Source: Saccoglossus kowalevskii
Lineage: Eukaryota > Hemichordata > Enteropneusta > Harrimaniidae
Assembly: GCF_000003605.2 (NCBI RefSeq)
Contig: NW_003149765.1
Location: forward strand, 61,471-117,143
Direction: 5' to 3'
Length of the DNA: 55,673 nt
Shown: positions 44,801 to 55,673 of the stretch, in pieces
How the letters are laid out: each line of letters starts with the position of its first letter
How positions within the stretch are numbered: position 1 is the first letter of the stretch
Notes under the pieces: model-generated
What the model was told of the DNA's origin: nothing
Databases searched by the model: none
Seen by the model: only the letters and a program-made list of their open reading frames with translations
Made by a program: the position numbers and the translations under genes

Positions 44801-47800
44801 TGACAATTTGACAACCGAGTGTTAGCAGTGACATTTGACAAAACACTCACCAATGACATTTGACAAAACATTCACCAATGACAATTTGACAAAACATTCA
44901 CCAATGACAATTTGTCAAGACTTTCACCAGCAACAATTTGACAAGACTTTAACCAATGACAATTTGACAACCGACTGTTACCAGTGACAACTTTCAAGAC
45001 TTTCATCAGTGACAATTTNNNNNNNNNNNNNNNNNNNNNNNNNNNNNNNNNNNNNNNNNNNNNNNNNNNNNNNNNNNNNNNNNNNNNNNNNNNNNNNNNN
45101 NNNNNNNNNNNNNNNNNNNNNNNNNNNNNNNNNNNNNNNNNNNNNNNNNNNNNNNNNNNNNNNNNNNNNNNNNNNNNNNNNNNNNNNNNNNNNNNNNNNN
45201 NNNNNNNNNNNNNNNNNNNNNNNNNNNNNNNNNNNNNNNNNNNNNNNNNNNNNNNNNNNNNNNNNNNNNNNNNNNNNNNNNNNNNNNNNNNNNNNNNNNN
45301 NNNNNNNNNNNNNNNNNNNNNNNNNNNNNNNNNNNNNNNNNNNNNNNNNNNNNNNNNNNNNNNNNNNNNNNNNNNNNNNNNNNNNNNNNNNNNNNNNNNN
45401 NNNNNNNNNNNNNNNNNNNNNNNNNNNNNNNNNNNNNNNNNNNNNNNNNNNNNNNNNNNNNNNNNNNNNNNNNNNNNNNNNNNNNNNNNNNNNNNNNNNN
45501 NNNNNNNNNNNNNNNNNNTTTCACCAGTGACAAGTTGACAACCGACTGATACCAATGACAATTTTACAAGACTTTCACCAGTGACAATTTGACAGGACTT
45601 TCACCAGTGACAAGTTGACAACCGACTGATACCAATGACAATTTGACAAGACTTTCACCAGTGACAATTTGACAGGACTTTCACCAGTGACAAGTTGACA
45701 ACCGACTGATACCAATGACAATTTGACAAGACTTTCACCAATAACAATTTGAAAACTGACAGTTATCAGTGACAATTTAACAACCGACTTTCACCAATGA
45801 CAATTTGACAAGCGACAGTTACCAGTGACAATTTGACAACCGACTTCACCAGTGACAATTTGACAACCGACAGTTAGCAGTGACAATTTTACAAGACTTT
45901 CACCAATAACAATTTGACAACCGACAGTTAGCAGTGACAATTTTACAAGACTTTCACCAGTGACAAGTTGACAACCGACTGATACCAACGACAATTTTAC
46001 AAGACTTTCACCAATAACAATTTGAAAACCGACAGTTAGCAGTGACAATTTTACAAGACTTTCACCAGTGACAATTTGACAACCGACTTTCACCAGTGAC
46101 AATTTGACAACCGACAGTTAGCAGTGACAATTTGACAGGACTTTCACCAGTGACAATTTGACAACCGACTTTCACCAGTGACAATTTGACAACCGACAGT
46201 TAGCAGTGACAATTTGACAGGACTTTCACCAGTGACAAGTTGACAACCGACTGATACCAATGACAATTTGACAAGACTTTCACCAGTGACAATTTGACAG
46301 GACTTTCACCAGTGACAAGTTGACAACCGACTGATACCAATGACAATTTGACAAGACTTTCACCAGTGACAATTTGACAGGACTTTCACCAGTGACAAGT
46401 TGACAACCGACTGATACCAATGACAATTTGACAAGACTTTCACCAATAACAATTTGAAAACTGACAGTTATCAGTGACAATTTAACAACCGACTTTCACC
46501 AATGACAATTTGACAAGCGACAGTTACCAGTGACAATTTGACAACCGACTTTCACCAGTGACAATTTGACAACCGACAGTTAGCAGTGACAATTTTACAA
46601 GACTTTCACCAGTGACAATTTGACAACCGACTTTCACCAGTGACAATTTGACAACCGACAGTTAGCAGTGACAATTTTACAAGACTTTCACCAGTGACAA
46701 TTTGACAAGACTTTCACCAATGACAATTTGACAACCCATTTTCATTAGCGACATTTGAAGCACTCTTGATTTAATTTACATTATAAAATAAACACATATT
46801 AAATACACTACGCCCATCATTATACGCCGTGTATTTATTTATCCAAAAATCGAATTAGTTATATTATGGCTACCCCATACCGTAGTAAGGTCATGTTCAC
46901 CCGGCGTCCAGTTCACCCGCACCACATTAAAATGATGCTCTTTGAGTATAGCAACTATACCTTTCTAATCAGACCATACACATCCGCACCCAAAATATGA
47001 TGGAATCTTCCGGTGGTATACAGACAATTATTTATAAAATTGTCCACTGATACTGAATTTACAAGCCGGATTCAGATGTAAGAGGAGATTTTGAAAATAA
47101 AACGCTCTACTGAAAGTCTGATCTGTTAATACTATTATTAGCTGTCATTGATGAGGACTGGGCGGCTCACAGTTGTTGTGAAAATCCGTCTCCGATGGAA
47201 ACTATTCTGTCTTGAACCAAGATGAGTTATGTGGCATTTAATTTACGATTATGTCTACATCGATAGATGTTGAAATATAAATGTCAGAATTGCGGTAAAA
47301 ACAGATTATTTTGTTCTTTAAAGGTCAAAGGTAATTAGCATTATATATGGTGTACTTTTCATGTAATCTTCTCTTTCTGTTCACATTAGTATCGATTTCA
47401 AGTGGCACACAGAAAAAAGATTGTCTTCAACATCTGAGTATTTCCGTTTCCCCAAGTGTTATCGATTGTCACCTCTGCTCAAGGCTATGCGTTCTTAAGA
47501 AGAAAATTGGTAATCTAAAACTGAACTTAGTGGGAAACAAATCTCATTCAATTTTCTTGAGAAGTTCGCCCAAATCGTCCGGTATTAAGTTTTCGTTATT
47601 GATCATAATAGGAGGTTTGAACTGAATTGGCATTACATGGTAATGTCTCCATACTCACATAGACTCATGACATTAAGATACAGAAAAGGAGAAACACGAA
47701 GTCGACATGTAGCCCGCGTATGAATTTCGTGCGAACAAACAAAAATTTGACACCAGTTGTATACCCCCGTGTGTGTGTGTGTGTGTGTGTGTGTGGGGGG

Positions 47801-50800
47801 GGGGGTTACACAGAACTTGCCTGATGGGGACGTGCCCTTGAAATGGATCTCGTTTTTGGATTTTAGGTATAAGTATCGGTCTTATTTCTGGTCAAGATAG
47901 GTATAAATATCGGTAATATTTTTCCGATTTGGTACTGTTGATTCTCATTTAACAACCTAAATAACCTGAACATTGTGTTCATAATATGCTCTTATGTAAG
48001 TGACAGAGGTGTTTCTATGATCAAAATACATATTTTAATAAATCAATATACAATACAACTGTTGGCTTACATGTGCTTCTATTGGAGATGCTCTTCTAAT
48101 AGAGCAAATACGGTAACTGTTTTATTTGGAATAAACAGTGGTGACAGAAATGGTACTTTGGTATAAATATGGGTATAGATTTAACCACTATCCAGGTATG
48201 AAAATTGTCACACTTTTGAGCACTCAGGGGCACCTCCCTACCCAGCTTTGTTTTAACTGTCCCCGGGTTGTTTACGTCGTATGGGTTGCATATCGAACAC
48301 GACGCTCTATGAAAATTTTGCCGTTTTATGATTATGTAAATACATGTATCACCATTGTGTTCTTCTCTAACACTGTATCACTCAGATGTAATGAGTGAAG
48401 GGGTGAGGGGACGGGGCTCTTTAGTTTGATTAGCTGTGTACAACGACTGAGAATATATATAAACAATAAACTCATTAAAAAAAGAAGAAGTTGTTTGGAC
48501 ACTGTTCACTGCGTGTGATTTGCCGTGACCTAGGTGAACTGATCATGTTTTCCCTTGACAGTGATATACCCAAATCTGCCTGGTGTCATGTCCTCAGCAG
48601 TAGTTTCTATTAAGGCTTGGCCACAAGAAACTCTGAATGAGAAGATAGTAAAACTACTGTGCAACATTTCCCTCACTTTTATTTGCACCAGATGTTTTTT
48701 TTTTATAAACGTATTTTTGCACAGTAATTTCCTTGAAGATTATATCTTTTAAAAAAGTTCTTCGTGATTTAAAACCAAATCTACCATCCCATAGTTTCTA
48801 ATGGTCAGCCTCTTAAAAATTGTTCTTACCCAGCCCCAGCACATATACTAGTATGTGATGAAATTGTGGGACTTTTCAACGGAAATCACGTGGTTTGCGA
48901 GGATTCCAATTACTAGTATAGAACAAATCGCGTCCTGAATATATCAACACCCGGGGTCGTCGAAGTACGACAGTACACAGCAGGGTTCTACTTGGCCGGA
49001 TAAACTATCCCTGTCAATTCACATCAAATTAGAAGTACCTAGCGGGCAAAAATTTAGGTCCCCTTAAAACTAGGCGTAGTAGTAAAAATTGTATTTCCGT
49101 TGCATTCCACGCATTCGTTAATTAAATAAAACATTCGTTTATTCAAGGTAATGTGTACGCGCTGACCGCAGTCTGTGCCCTTGACGTTCCCGTACATTAA
49201 ATCATTAAGTTGCTACACTTAACGCATTCTCAGCTCAATGGGCTGTGATCTGATCCGATCTGGCTGTGAGTGTATGAAGCTCGGAAACTCTTGCAATCAG
49301 CTATAAGTAATCACGTTTTCCTTTCTCATGTTGAAACCTCGCTATTTTGCACCTTCTATTTTGCGTAAGTTCAGATTCTTAAAATTCCACAGACAGGTTG
49401 GATTAGTTGCAGATAATTCATGTTTTGGTCAATGATCTCAACACATTAAAACAAACAGGGTGCGGTTAAATCATTAAAGGGCGGTTGTCGTCGCGCCGCG
49501 CATGTGCGACATTTGTTTTGGTAAACATTGGTTTTCCCACAATCCAAAACATACCCAATTAGAGCCTGGCAACGTGTCAGTTCGTACTCGTTGAACAGCG
49601 CATCAGTCAAAGTCGCCATCTTTGTTTATATGAGACGCACGGGTGGCGCGACGACCACCGTCCCTAAAGTTGAAAAGAAGCAAAATCTCCGTCATCACCG
49701 ATTCTGTTCTCTTTCAATAAAACCACACAAGGGCACAGTCTTTTTACTCTGCCCTGTATCAGTGCACAAGTTACCATAGTGGCAGCAATCTTGTACAACT
49801 GTGGCTATTGGGATCAATACTATGCTACGTCAGCTAAATTGGCTAATAGAAACGCAGTTAAATCGGCCTATAGCAACGTTCGAACAAAAAAATATCTCAA
49901 TTTATTGTCTGTTTATAAAATATGTTAAATGTAAAGTGAATGCTTTATTTACTATAATATGGATTAAAGCTCTTTAGTTTGAGACTTATATCTGTAATTT
50001 TTAACTCATTCTCGGAATAAAGGATTATTATTATGATTAGAATCAGCAATGGCGGCCATTTTGTCAATTTCACAGCGTAGATTATGTAAAACATATTTCA
50101 AAGTTGAGCACGGGGACACGGGGTGAAACTATTAAATATTACCAAACCCGGCGTATTACTCGGGATATTTTTCTTTACAAATTGCCAAAGAAATAGCCTG
50201 TATTTATCCTTATTTATGTGACTGTTTATATTCATCTAAACATCTATAGTACTTTGATTAACATCGCGGGTCACGTGACGATCAAATGTCAGTGAATAGT
50301 TGACCTTAACGTGTAAATAATTAGACATTTAGATTGACCCACATTATTTACATATACTCTGTATAATTTATTCTACTAATAAGTGACGTCATGGGTGACA
50401 AGGAGGACATTCACGGCGTCGATATTGCTTTGATTTATACTCAGTCAATATTAAAATTTGGAGTTTTTAATATTTTACTAAATTCTACACAATTGTGCAC
50501 ATCTTCTGCTAAACTAAACGACCGACACAAGATTAACAACGTGTTCACGCTGACTATACCTACTTTCTTTCCGGTGCCCGCCGTTATAGAAATGTAGATT
50601 GCAATTTCTGACCGTTCTAAACTTAGGCGCTATGAAAAGAACGACTTTGTAAGTCCAATTATTTATGAACGCCACAATTTGATAGGTCATCGCGCTCGAC
50701 GTCATAACAAGCAAAAAGGTCTCTCATTGGCTGGCCGGACGTGGTCTCGACGAATGAGCAGCAGCAGAATGTCTGGGGGCTAATTGTACGCTGCTAATGC

Positions 50801-52209
50801 CAACGGTAAACATGGGTTTCGTGTAGTAATCCCAAGTTGCGATACTACAAACAACCACTTTAAACAGGAACAGATGCCGAATAGCTGGCGGCTACCAATG
50901 ATTAAGGATTGGCCATTAATTTTATGGGGGTGGCTTGGGTAGTTTCAAACAAGTTTCTTTTTCTTTTCTGTGTACATGTAATTGTTTCGTCGTTGTTGTT
51001 GTTGTTGTTGTTGTTGTTATTTACTTGTTGTAATAAAAGAGGTATGTGGATCGTGCACACCCATAATCATATACGCCATCTTCAATCGCAACAAGTTTAA
51101 TTCTCTGATTCTAGCAGCTAGCCACCCCAACACAAAGAGTGGCCCGAACTTAACCATGTTGATATCCAGAAGATGTCAACTAAAAAGTTGAGGAATTTAC
51201 GAACTTGGCTGAAAATTCATCTGTTATCGGAACAAACGTGGCTCTACTTGAGTGTCGATGTAAACATACACACACGCTCACAGTCATCCCCACCGGGTTT
51301 TATCATATATAACCAACCGCTGCGTCAAACCACTATCACATATATAAGTCTAAAACTCACCGTATTCTTGGCTTCCCAGTTTAACGTCAACTTCTCGATA
51401 CCAACACGCACGATGGGTAGATCGTCGTCTTCAGCGTCCCGTTGATAGGTGATGTCTTGTAGATAGGGCGACTGGGTTCCGTTGCGTATAACGTAGATTT
51501 CTGCTCGTATTCCTAGATATAGAGAGAAAATAGACCACATGAATCAGATATCATTGTCTATGCACCAATACAGTATCGACAAAAATGAAACCACTGTAGG
51601 TCAAAGTTTATTCTCAGCATTTGTAAAGTCAGTAAGTACCGATATGTTCTTGGTATGGCTACTAATGGTCTTTCTTTTAAAAGTGAAATAAAGTTGAGTA
51701 TTTGATTCCACTTTACTACGAGTGTAGCCCTTATAGAAACAGTTACTTTACAATAGGTTTGACGTTCTTAGTAAACAAGTCAGGGAAATCAAATATTCAA
51801 GTTGGTAGAGAAAGGAGTGAAATTAACACCGCGGTAGTTTTCAAAGTAAGCTTTCTACCTTCGAGAAAACTTTCGTTTTTATCAGAATGGAATATTTACC
51901 GGTAGTTAGACTGAGATAATCTGAAATTGTCTTAATACGTGTTTCAGTTAATTTGGTATATGATAAACCTCTAGCCCTAACGGGCATAACACGGTTCATA
52001 GGTTTGAATTTCTCCGTGAAACGAGATTCCTTAGTAAATATAGACAGACATATATCTCCCCAGCTCGTTAATACAGCTAGCTACTTACCAAGAAGACGTT
52101 CTACTTGCATAGCATCGAGCCATAGCGATATACTGTCTGACGTTGTCAGTGATGAGCTCGACGCCGATCCGATCGCGCCGAGGCATAATAAGCACACTAC
52201 ACCAAGCAT
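34524..52209 (-). CDS. WIF1: Wnt inhibitory factor 1 (WIF1): signal peptide, WIF domain, three EGF repeats, basic tail
   Basis: A secreted Wnt-binding antagonist. Exons in transcript order: 52209-52089, 51512-51361, 39670-39523, 37054-36911, 36028-35930, 35154-35059, 34960-34865, 34660-34524; 330 aa, all phases consistent. Exon 1 gives a signal peptide ([17 protein letters not shown]) then [16 protein letters not shown], matching the start of vertebrate WIF domains. Exon 2 continues [12 protein letters not shown] to [10 protein letters not shown]. Exon 3 ([13 protein letters not shown]...) is divergent and was accepted for its GTGAGT donor, phase and YYxxx(D/N)ISxP pattern. Exon 4 holds FQVTFPC and FRKQC. 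Three symmetric phase-1 exons each encode one EGF repeat. The last exon is Lys/Arg-rich and ends GKRRGGRRG. The intron after exon 5 (35930) uses a GC donor. Vertebrate WIF1 has five EGF repeats; I find three. Confidence 0.9.
35155..35929 (-). other. WIF1 intron between first and second EGF exons
   Basis: It was searched for the extra EGF exons found in other WIF1 genes. No cysteine-patterned open frame with phase-1 splice sites was seen. It starts with the GC donor and ends in TTTCGCAG. Confidence 0.55.
36490..36621. mobile_element. TTAA-flanked MITE, family B (copy 2), in WIF1 intron
   Basis: Length is 132 bp. TTAAAGGACGGTGGTCGTCG at left and CGACGACCACCGCCCTTTAA at right are nearly perfect inverses of each other. 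This is the best preserved copy of the family, with TTAA at both borders. Confidence 0.88.
37150..37310. mobile_element. TTAA-flanked MITE, family A (copy 2), in WIF1 intron
   Basis: Length is 161 bp, from TTAAAGCGAAAGAGTCGTCA to TGACGACTCCCCCGCTTTAA. It shares most of its interior with 3469-3627 in MCM2. Non-coding. Confidence 0.85.
38714..38849. repeat. (AAAT)n microsatellite
   Basis: About 34 AAAT units with a few substitutions. Long open frames rich in Phe/Tyr/Leu/Ile on the minus strand here are just translations of this repeat. Confidence 0.97.
39272..39501. mobile_element. 230-bp inverted-repeat element next to WIF1 exon 3
   Basis: The left end TACTGTAAAACATGTT and the right end ACGTGTTTTACAGTA are inverses with one mismatch, flanked by TA on each side. 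The interior repeats TTAGCGAA-like words. The termini resemble those of 11049-11205. The element ends 21 nt past the exon 3 splice donor. Confidence 0.7.
43141..43184. repeat. 44-bp palindrome with perfect 34-bp core
   Basis: Positions 43146-43179 read identically on both strands around a central GCATGC. A4...T4 extends the arms with one mismatch. It has no spacer, so it would form a cruciform or hairpin. Confidence 0.95.
43570..43685. mobile_element. 5'-truncated MITE, family B (copy 4)
   Basis: The right end CAATGACCACCGCTCTTTAA matches the family B terminus. Inside, TCGCCATCTTTGTTTATATG is shared exactly with 49474-49667. No matching left terminus was found. Confidence 0.65.
44774..46755. 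repeat. 26-28-bp minisatellite built on TGACAATTTGACA, with 500-N gap
   Basis: The array alternates variants of TGACAATTTGACAAGACTTT+CACCAR, TGACAATTTGACAACCGACA+GTTAGCAG and TGACAAGTTGACAACCGACT+GATACCAA. Variants combine into higher-order blocks of about 80 bp. A ~270-bp stretch at ~45570-45843 recurs at ~46275-46548 (offset 705). The open frames through it (both strands) are repeat translations, not genes. It lies in the large WIF1 intron. Confidence 0.97.
45019..45518. other. Assembly gap (500 N) inside the minisatellite
   Basis: Exactly 500 N, probably a placeholder; true array length is unknown. Confidence 0.98.
47769..47805. repeat. (GT)n microsatellite followed by a G-run
   Basis: About thirteen GT units are followed by eleven G. 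The G-run could be unstable or misread. Confidence 0.9.
49474..49667. mobile_element. TTAA-type MITE, family B (copy 3, long form)
   Basis: Length is 194 bp, from TTAAAGGGCGGTTGTCGTCG to GCGACGACCACCGTCCCTAA. The right border is CTAA rather than TTAA, apparently decayed. The interior is ~60 bp longer than copies 1 and 2 and shares a block with 43570-43685. Confidence 0.8.
50989..51018. repeat. (GTT)n microsatellite
   Basis: About nine GTT units lie in the WIF1 intron. Confidence 0.9.
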
Positions 52210-55200
52210 CTTACGAGGCCGCCGCGGTGCGAACACAGAACCACAGGGAGAAAGGGTCACGAAGTGACAACGTCCAACGTAGCAGAGATCCGAATGCAGA
52301 ACGTTTTTACTTGTTGCCGCGTACGTTTACGGAGTGGACGATTGAGGGCTGTGTAGGGAGTTCTAACAGGCGCTGGAATCTCGGATTTTAAAAGCTATAG
52401 TTAGGCCTCATGGGAAAGGGTATTCGTAAGCTAGCGGACACCGTGGGAAAATACGACCATCGACGGAAATTCGACTGGAATTTAAAGCAGCAAACTAACT
52501 AAAAATTATACTCATTTCTTGTCATGAATTGAAGTAAAACAATATGAAATATTGTAAACGTAGTGTACATTCTCTGTGTTTCGAGTTGATCTTACCCACT
52601 TCACAGAATGGTGTCACCCACACTGACATTTTAATGGGCGGGCATGGCAGTGGATTCTTATTACTTGCGCTTGGTACACGATACTGTTACCAGAATGAGT
52701 CGGTATCTGTTGCTAACTTGATAATTACCAACAATCGGAGAAATCAACCAAGGTACCATACCCCGAGTGTCCATTTCAATTAACACTAAGGCAGAAATAC
52801 ACATGACAAGTGGTTTATTTCATACTTAAGCCGTTGTGTATGTAAGAAAAAAATGTTTGGGTTACGTTGATTGCGCCGTTATATCAAGCTGGTGAGAAGT
52901 ATTAACAAGCTTGACCGAATTAACCGTTATACACACACGGTCGGCAACTAAATGGACTAAATCAGAAATAATCTAAGCGTTGAATTGGACGATCGAATTT
53001 TTCGCCATTATGTATGAGCGACTTCCTGATATATTTTTGCAATTTCCAGATTCAGTGAAACCAGAAATCGTAATTTCTAGTAGAGTATATGAAAAGTTAC
53101 AGTCGAAATAGGTTCGAATTGTGGAACATTTTGTATTGTAAAAAAGTTCAATACGATTTTAGTTTGATTAATCGTATTTTTTTATCGCACCGAGGCGGTA
53201 ATTAGGTGATATCAGTGATTAATTGGCCACGACACGATGGTAGGTGAAGTCATTCGACTGTGAATAGTACCCGTATTACTAGCATCAAAACACGATGTCC
53301 CATGAAATACAGCGCCTCCGACGTGGACTGGGATAATACAATTGAACTAATCAATTATACAACGCAAAAATAACAAAGTAATTATTTTAATTAAATAACA
53401 ATAATTAGAAAATAACAGCACGCATCAGCAAGTTTGTCGATTCATTAGTCATAGCAATGCCGTTTCGGAAGAGGATAAGTTTCACTCCATGGCCAGTATG
53501 ATTACGTCATGTCTACCATTCTGTACACCACTACTCGTATTTTATTTGGCGGAACATCAGCTACTCTTCAATGTTGTGTCGATTCTCGTTCTCCGATCGC
53601 GGCTATATACTAGTCACCAAAACCTCATGTTTGACGAATTCACCACCACTATGACGTGTGCGCACTTAAACCGGCATACCACGACAAACCCTTGGTTTGG
53701 CGGTACACACCCAACTATACATAGTTACCATCGAACATGGTGCGTATATGCATGCGAATTTATAGCTGGCATCTTTCAGCGGGTAATCGGTCATTGTCAA
53801 ATTCTGTCTCAGTAAACGCTTGTGTATCACTTTGTCAAAACAAACTATCGGTGTGAACTGCTCGCTCGGAGAAAACAGAAAACCGAACCTTTGTTTACTG
53901 TAAATGCCCAGTCTCGTATGTGCATGAAAATGAATTGAACCGTGGAAGATCCGCACGTTTTAGTTTTGGACGCGGTTGCTCGGGAATCCGGCGTATTTGG
54001 TCGATAATAAATCCGACCATGTTGCCTTCGTAGTATTTTACGACGATTGTATATATTTACTGGAGGTGATTTAATTTGTAGTGAATTGTCCGTGTGTTTA
54101 ATTTCTATATTGTCGGATGTCAAGTTGAAAGCTATCAGCCCTGGTATATTTTTTTGCACAAGGCCCGCTTGATATGGTGATATCCAGACATTGTTGGTCA
54201 GTAACCGAGAGCCGGGATCAGCTATTTTTCTATTTAATTTATTTGATACAACACTGATTATAAATAGTACAGCAAATTGGACACTAATATCTACAGTTAT
54301 TATCTATAAAATATAATAGACACTCTTGGTATCCACAACACTCAATAAATAAACAAACTTATATTCTTGGTTTAATTTGTTAAACTCTGGGATGTTGATT
54401 TGTTAGTATGATTTAAATTCTGTATTGGAGCACTGCAATATGTAATACGTCCCATCTCCGATAACTGTTGAGTCACATAGTTGACAAATACGTGTGTTTA
54501 TATATGTGTTACTAATAACGCCCTGTTTCTTTGGGCAACCGATGGTTGGAAGCTGTAGTTGATGTGTTTTTTTCCATTCCAGTTTTTGTGTAAACTACTT
54601 TTTATAATGTTCTGCAATCCTTTCTCCAGGACTGAGTTTGTAGCCAGTGGTTGATGGAAGTTTATAAATGTTTCTTTTTTTATGAAAAGACACGAAAGAC
54701 AATTTATTTTTGCATTGTCTTTGATTAAGCCACATTTTTACCGCACGTGCTATTTAATATGTATTGCAGTTGTAGAATGCATTTCTCACTTCCACCGACG
54801 TTTTTCACAGCGACACGAGTTCTGGTCTTTTGTAAATTGATTAACGGCGTCTTCGTGGCGAGCCGATGTACCGATTGAGAATGAAATCACAGTTTCAAAT
54901 CTTCACCGTATTACCCGTGATAGTTACGTTATGTTTGCATTGTAAACCAATGCGTGTAGATTTACGGATTGGAGTGAGATTGAATAATACTGAAATAAAC
55001 AGACACGTATGTAAATAAACATGTCATAGTGGTTCGAGGGCACCGAGTACTGTGAACCGCACAGAAGTCGACTTCCTGCGCAAACCCGAGACAGTATTGA
55101 ACGAAATAGTACAGACGAGTTGTTTGCTACAGCTTCCATGTGTGGCGATCACGGGTTTGATCAAAATGGCAGATAAAACATAGGTTTTTCAATACAATTG

Positions 55201-55673
55201 TGCGAACCCTTTATTCCTTAGCAACCCCTTTTATGCCATGCCTGTATCCCAAACAAATTTATTAAATACGATATAAGAATAAGCAGCCCTTAGATTTGTT
55301 AGTGATTAGAAAATATCTACCGCTTTTGAAATGATGGATGTATATTTGACTGAATTTTCTCGTTAGTGTTGTAAGCACCCTACTGTATCCACCGAAAGTA
55401 GCTTTCCATACCGGCAACCGGAAACGAAAACTAAATTTGGTACGGCGGAAAATTAACTTTATGGTTTGCAGAGTCACATGCACATAGTTATGATCTTGCA
55501 CGCCTATTCACTCCAACATAGCCTTTTAAAACAATTAAACATAATGGTGTCTAATGCATTTCTTTCTACATTAAAATGCCCGAACACAATGTTGTCAATG
55601 GTCCAGTACGCCCAACTGAAATCATAACCTTTAAAATGTGAAAGTACACTGGATGAAATCATAGATGTAAAAG
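52210..55673. other. Upstream flank of WIF1, no gene recognised
   Basis: The first few hundred bases should contain the WIF1 5' UTR and promoter; the sequence is relatively GC-rich and CpG-containing near 52140-52330. Open frames at 53489-53815 (+) and 53845-54159 (-) match no family known to me and have no splice or signal features worth calling. Confidence 0.5.

Larger units (their letters stand above)
39671..51360 (-). other. Large WIF1 intron (~11.7 kb)
   Basis: It has no recognisable exon on either strand. Contents are a near-perfect palindrome (43141-43184), a truncated MITE (43570-43685), the minisatellite with its N gap (44774-46755), (GT)n with a G-run (47769-47805), a MITE (49474-49667) and (GTT)n (50989-51018). 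Open frames on + at 47347-47625 and 50391-50597 have no support. Confidence 0.6.

Noticed and set aside
44872-46480. Several long open frames on both strands
   Set aside because: They are translations of the minisatellite and of N runs.
47347-47625. + strand ORF with an apparent signal peptide ([20 protein letters not shown])
   Set aside because: 92 codons inside a WIF1 intron, no family resemblance, no splice partners or polyadenylation context; length is within chance.
53489-54159. Overlapping ORFs of 96-108 codons on both strands upstream of WIF1
   Set aside because: They overlap one another in different frames and resemble nothing known; likely random.

Overview
This is animal nuclear DNA: AT-rich, intron-rich, with two runs of N, microsatellites and many short inverted-repeat elements. 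The proteins (MCM2, a retinol-dehydrogenase-like SDR, a CARD protein, FBXO7 and WIF1) point to an invertebrate metazoan. A hemichordate or another invertebrate deuterostome is my best guess, but the sequence alone does not prove it. No bacterial or viral gene was recognised. Gene models were built by hand from splice sites, reading phase and remembered family sequences. In all four spliced models the exon lengths add up to a whole number of codons.

Layout. (1) 1-9066: the 3' part of MCM2 on the + strand (14 exons; the 5' exons lie upstream), with a 280-bp tandem duplication, a TTAA-flanked MITE and one GC-AG intron. (2) 9067-14395: no gene; a (GT)n tract, a ladder of decayed ~145-bp repeats and two short inverted-repeat elements. 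(3) 14404-19358: a complete six-exon SDR gene on the + strand. (4) 19359-22334: AT-rich, no gene. (5) 22335-22928 (- strand): a single-exon gene for a 197-aa CARD protein whose C-terminus carries a RHIM-like, amyloid-type motif. It is divergent, across ~0.9 kb, from (6) FBXO7 (23837-32663, + strand, nine exons, 528 aa). (7) 34524-52209 (- strand): WIF1, eight exons, 330 aa: signal peptide, WIF domain, three EGF repeats and a very basic tail. Its ~11.7-kb intron contains a ~2-kb minisatellite interrupted by a 500-N gap. (8) 52210-55673: no gene recognised; upstream flank of WIF1.

The genes do not form one pathway. MCM2 is the replicative helicase subunit, the SDR is probably a retinoid or lipid carbonyl reductase, FBXO7 is an SCF ubiquitin-ligase receptor and WIF1 is a secreted Wnt antagonist. 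The CARD protein is the least ordinary: it looks like a small death-fold adaptor with its own amyloid-type assembly motif, and is the best candidate for something undescribed. The second theme is the density of small non-autonomous elements: two TTAA-flanked MITE families with six members, a separate 604-bp TTAA element, a TA-flanked pair and a 359-bp element.
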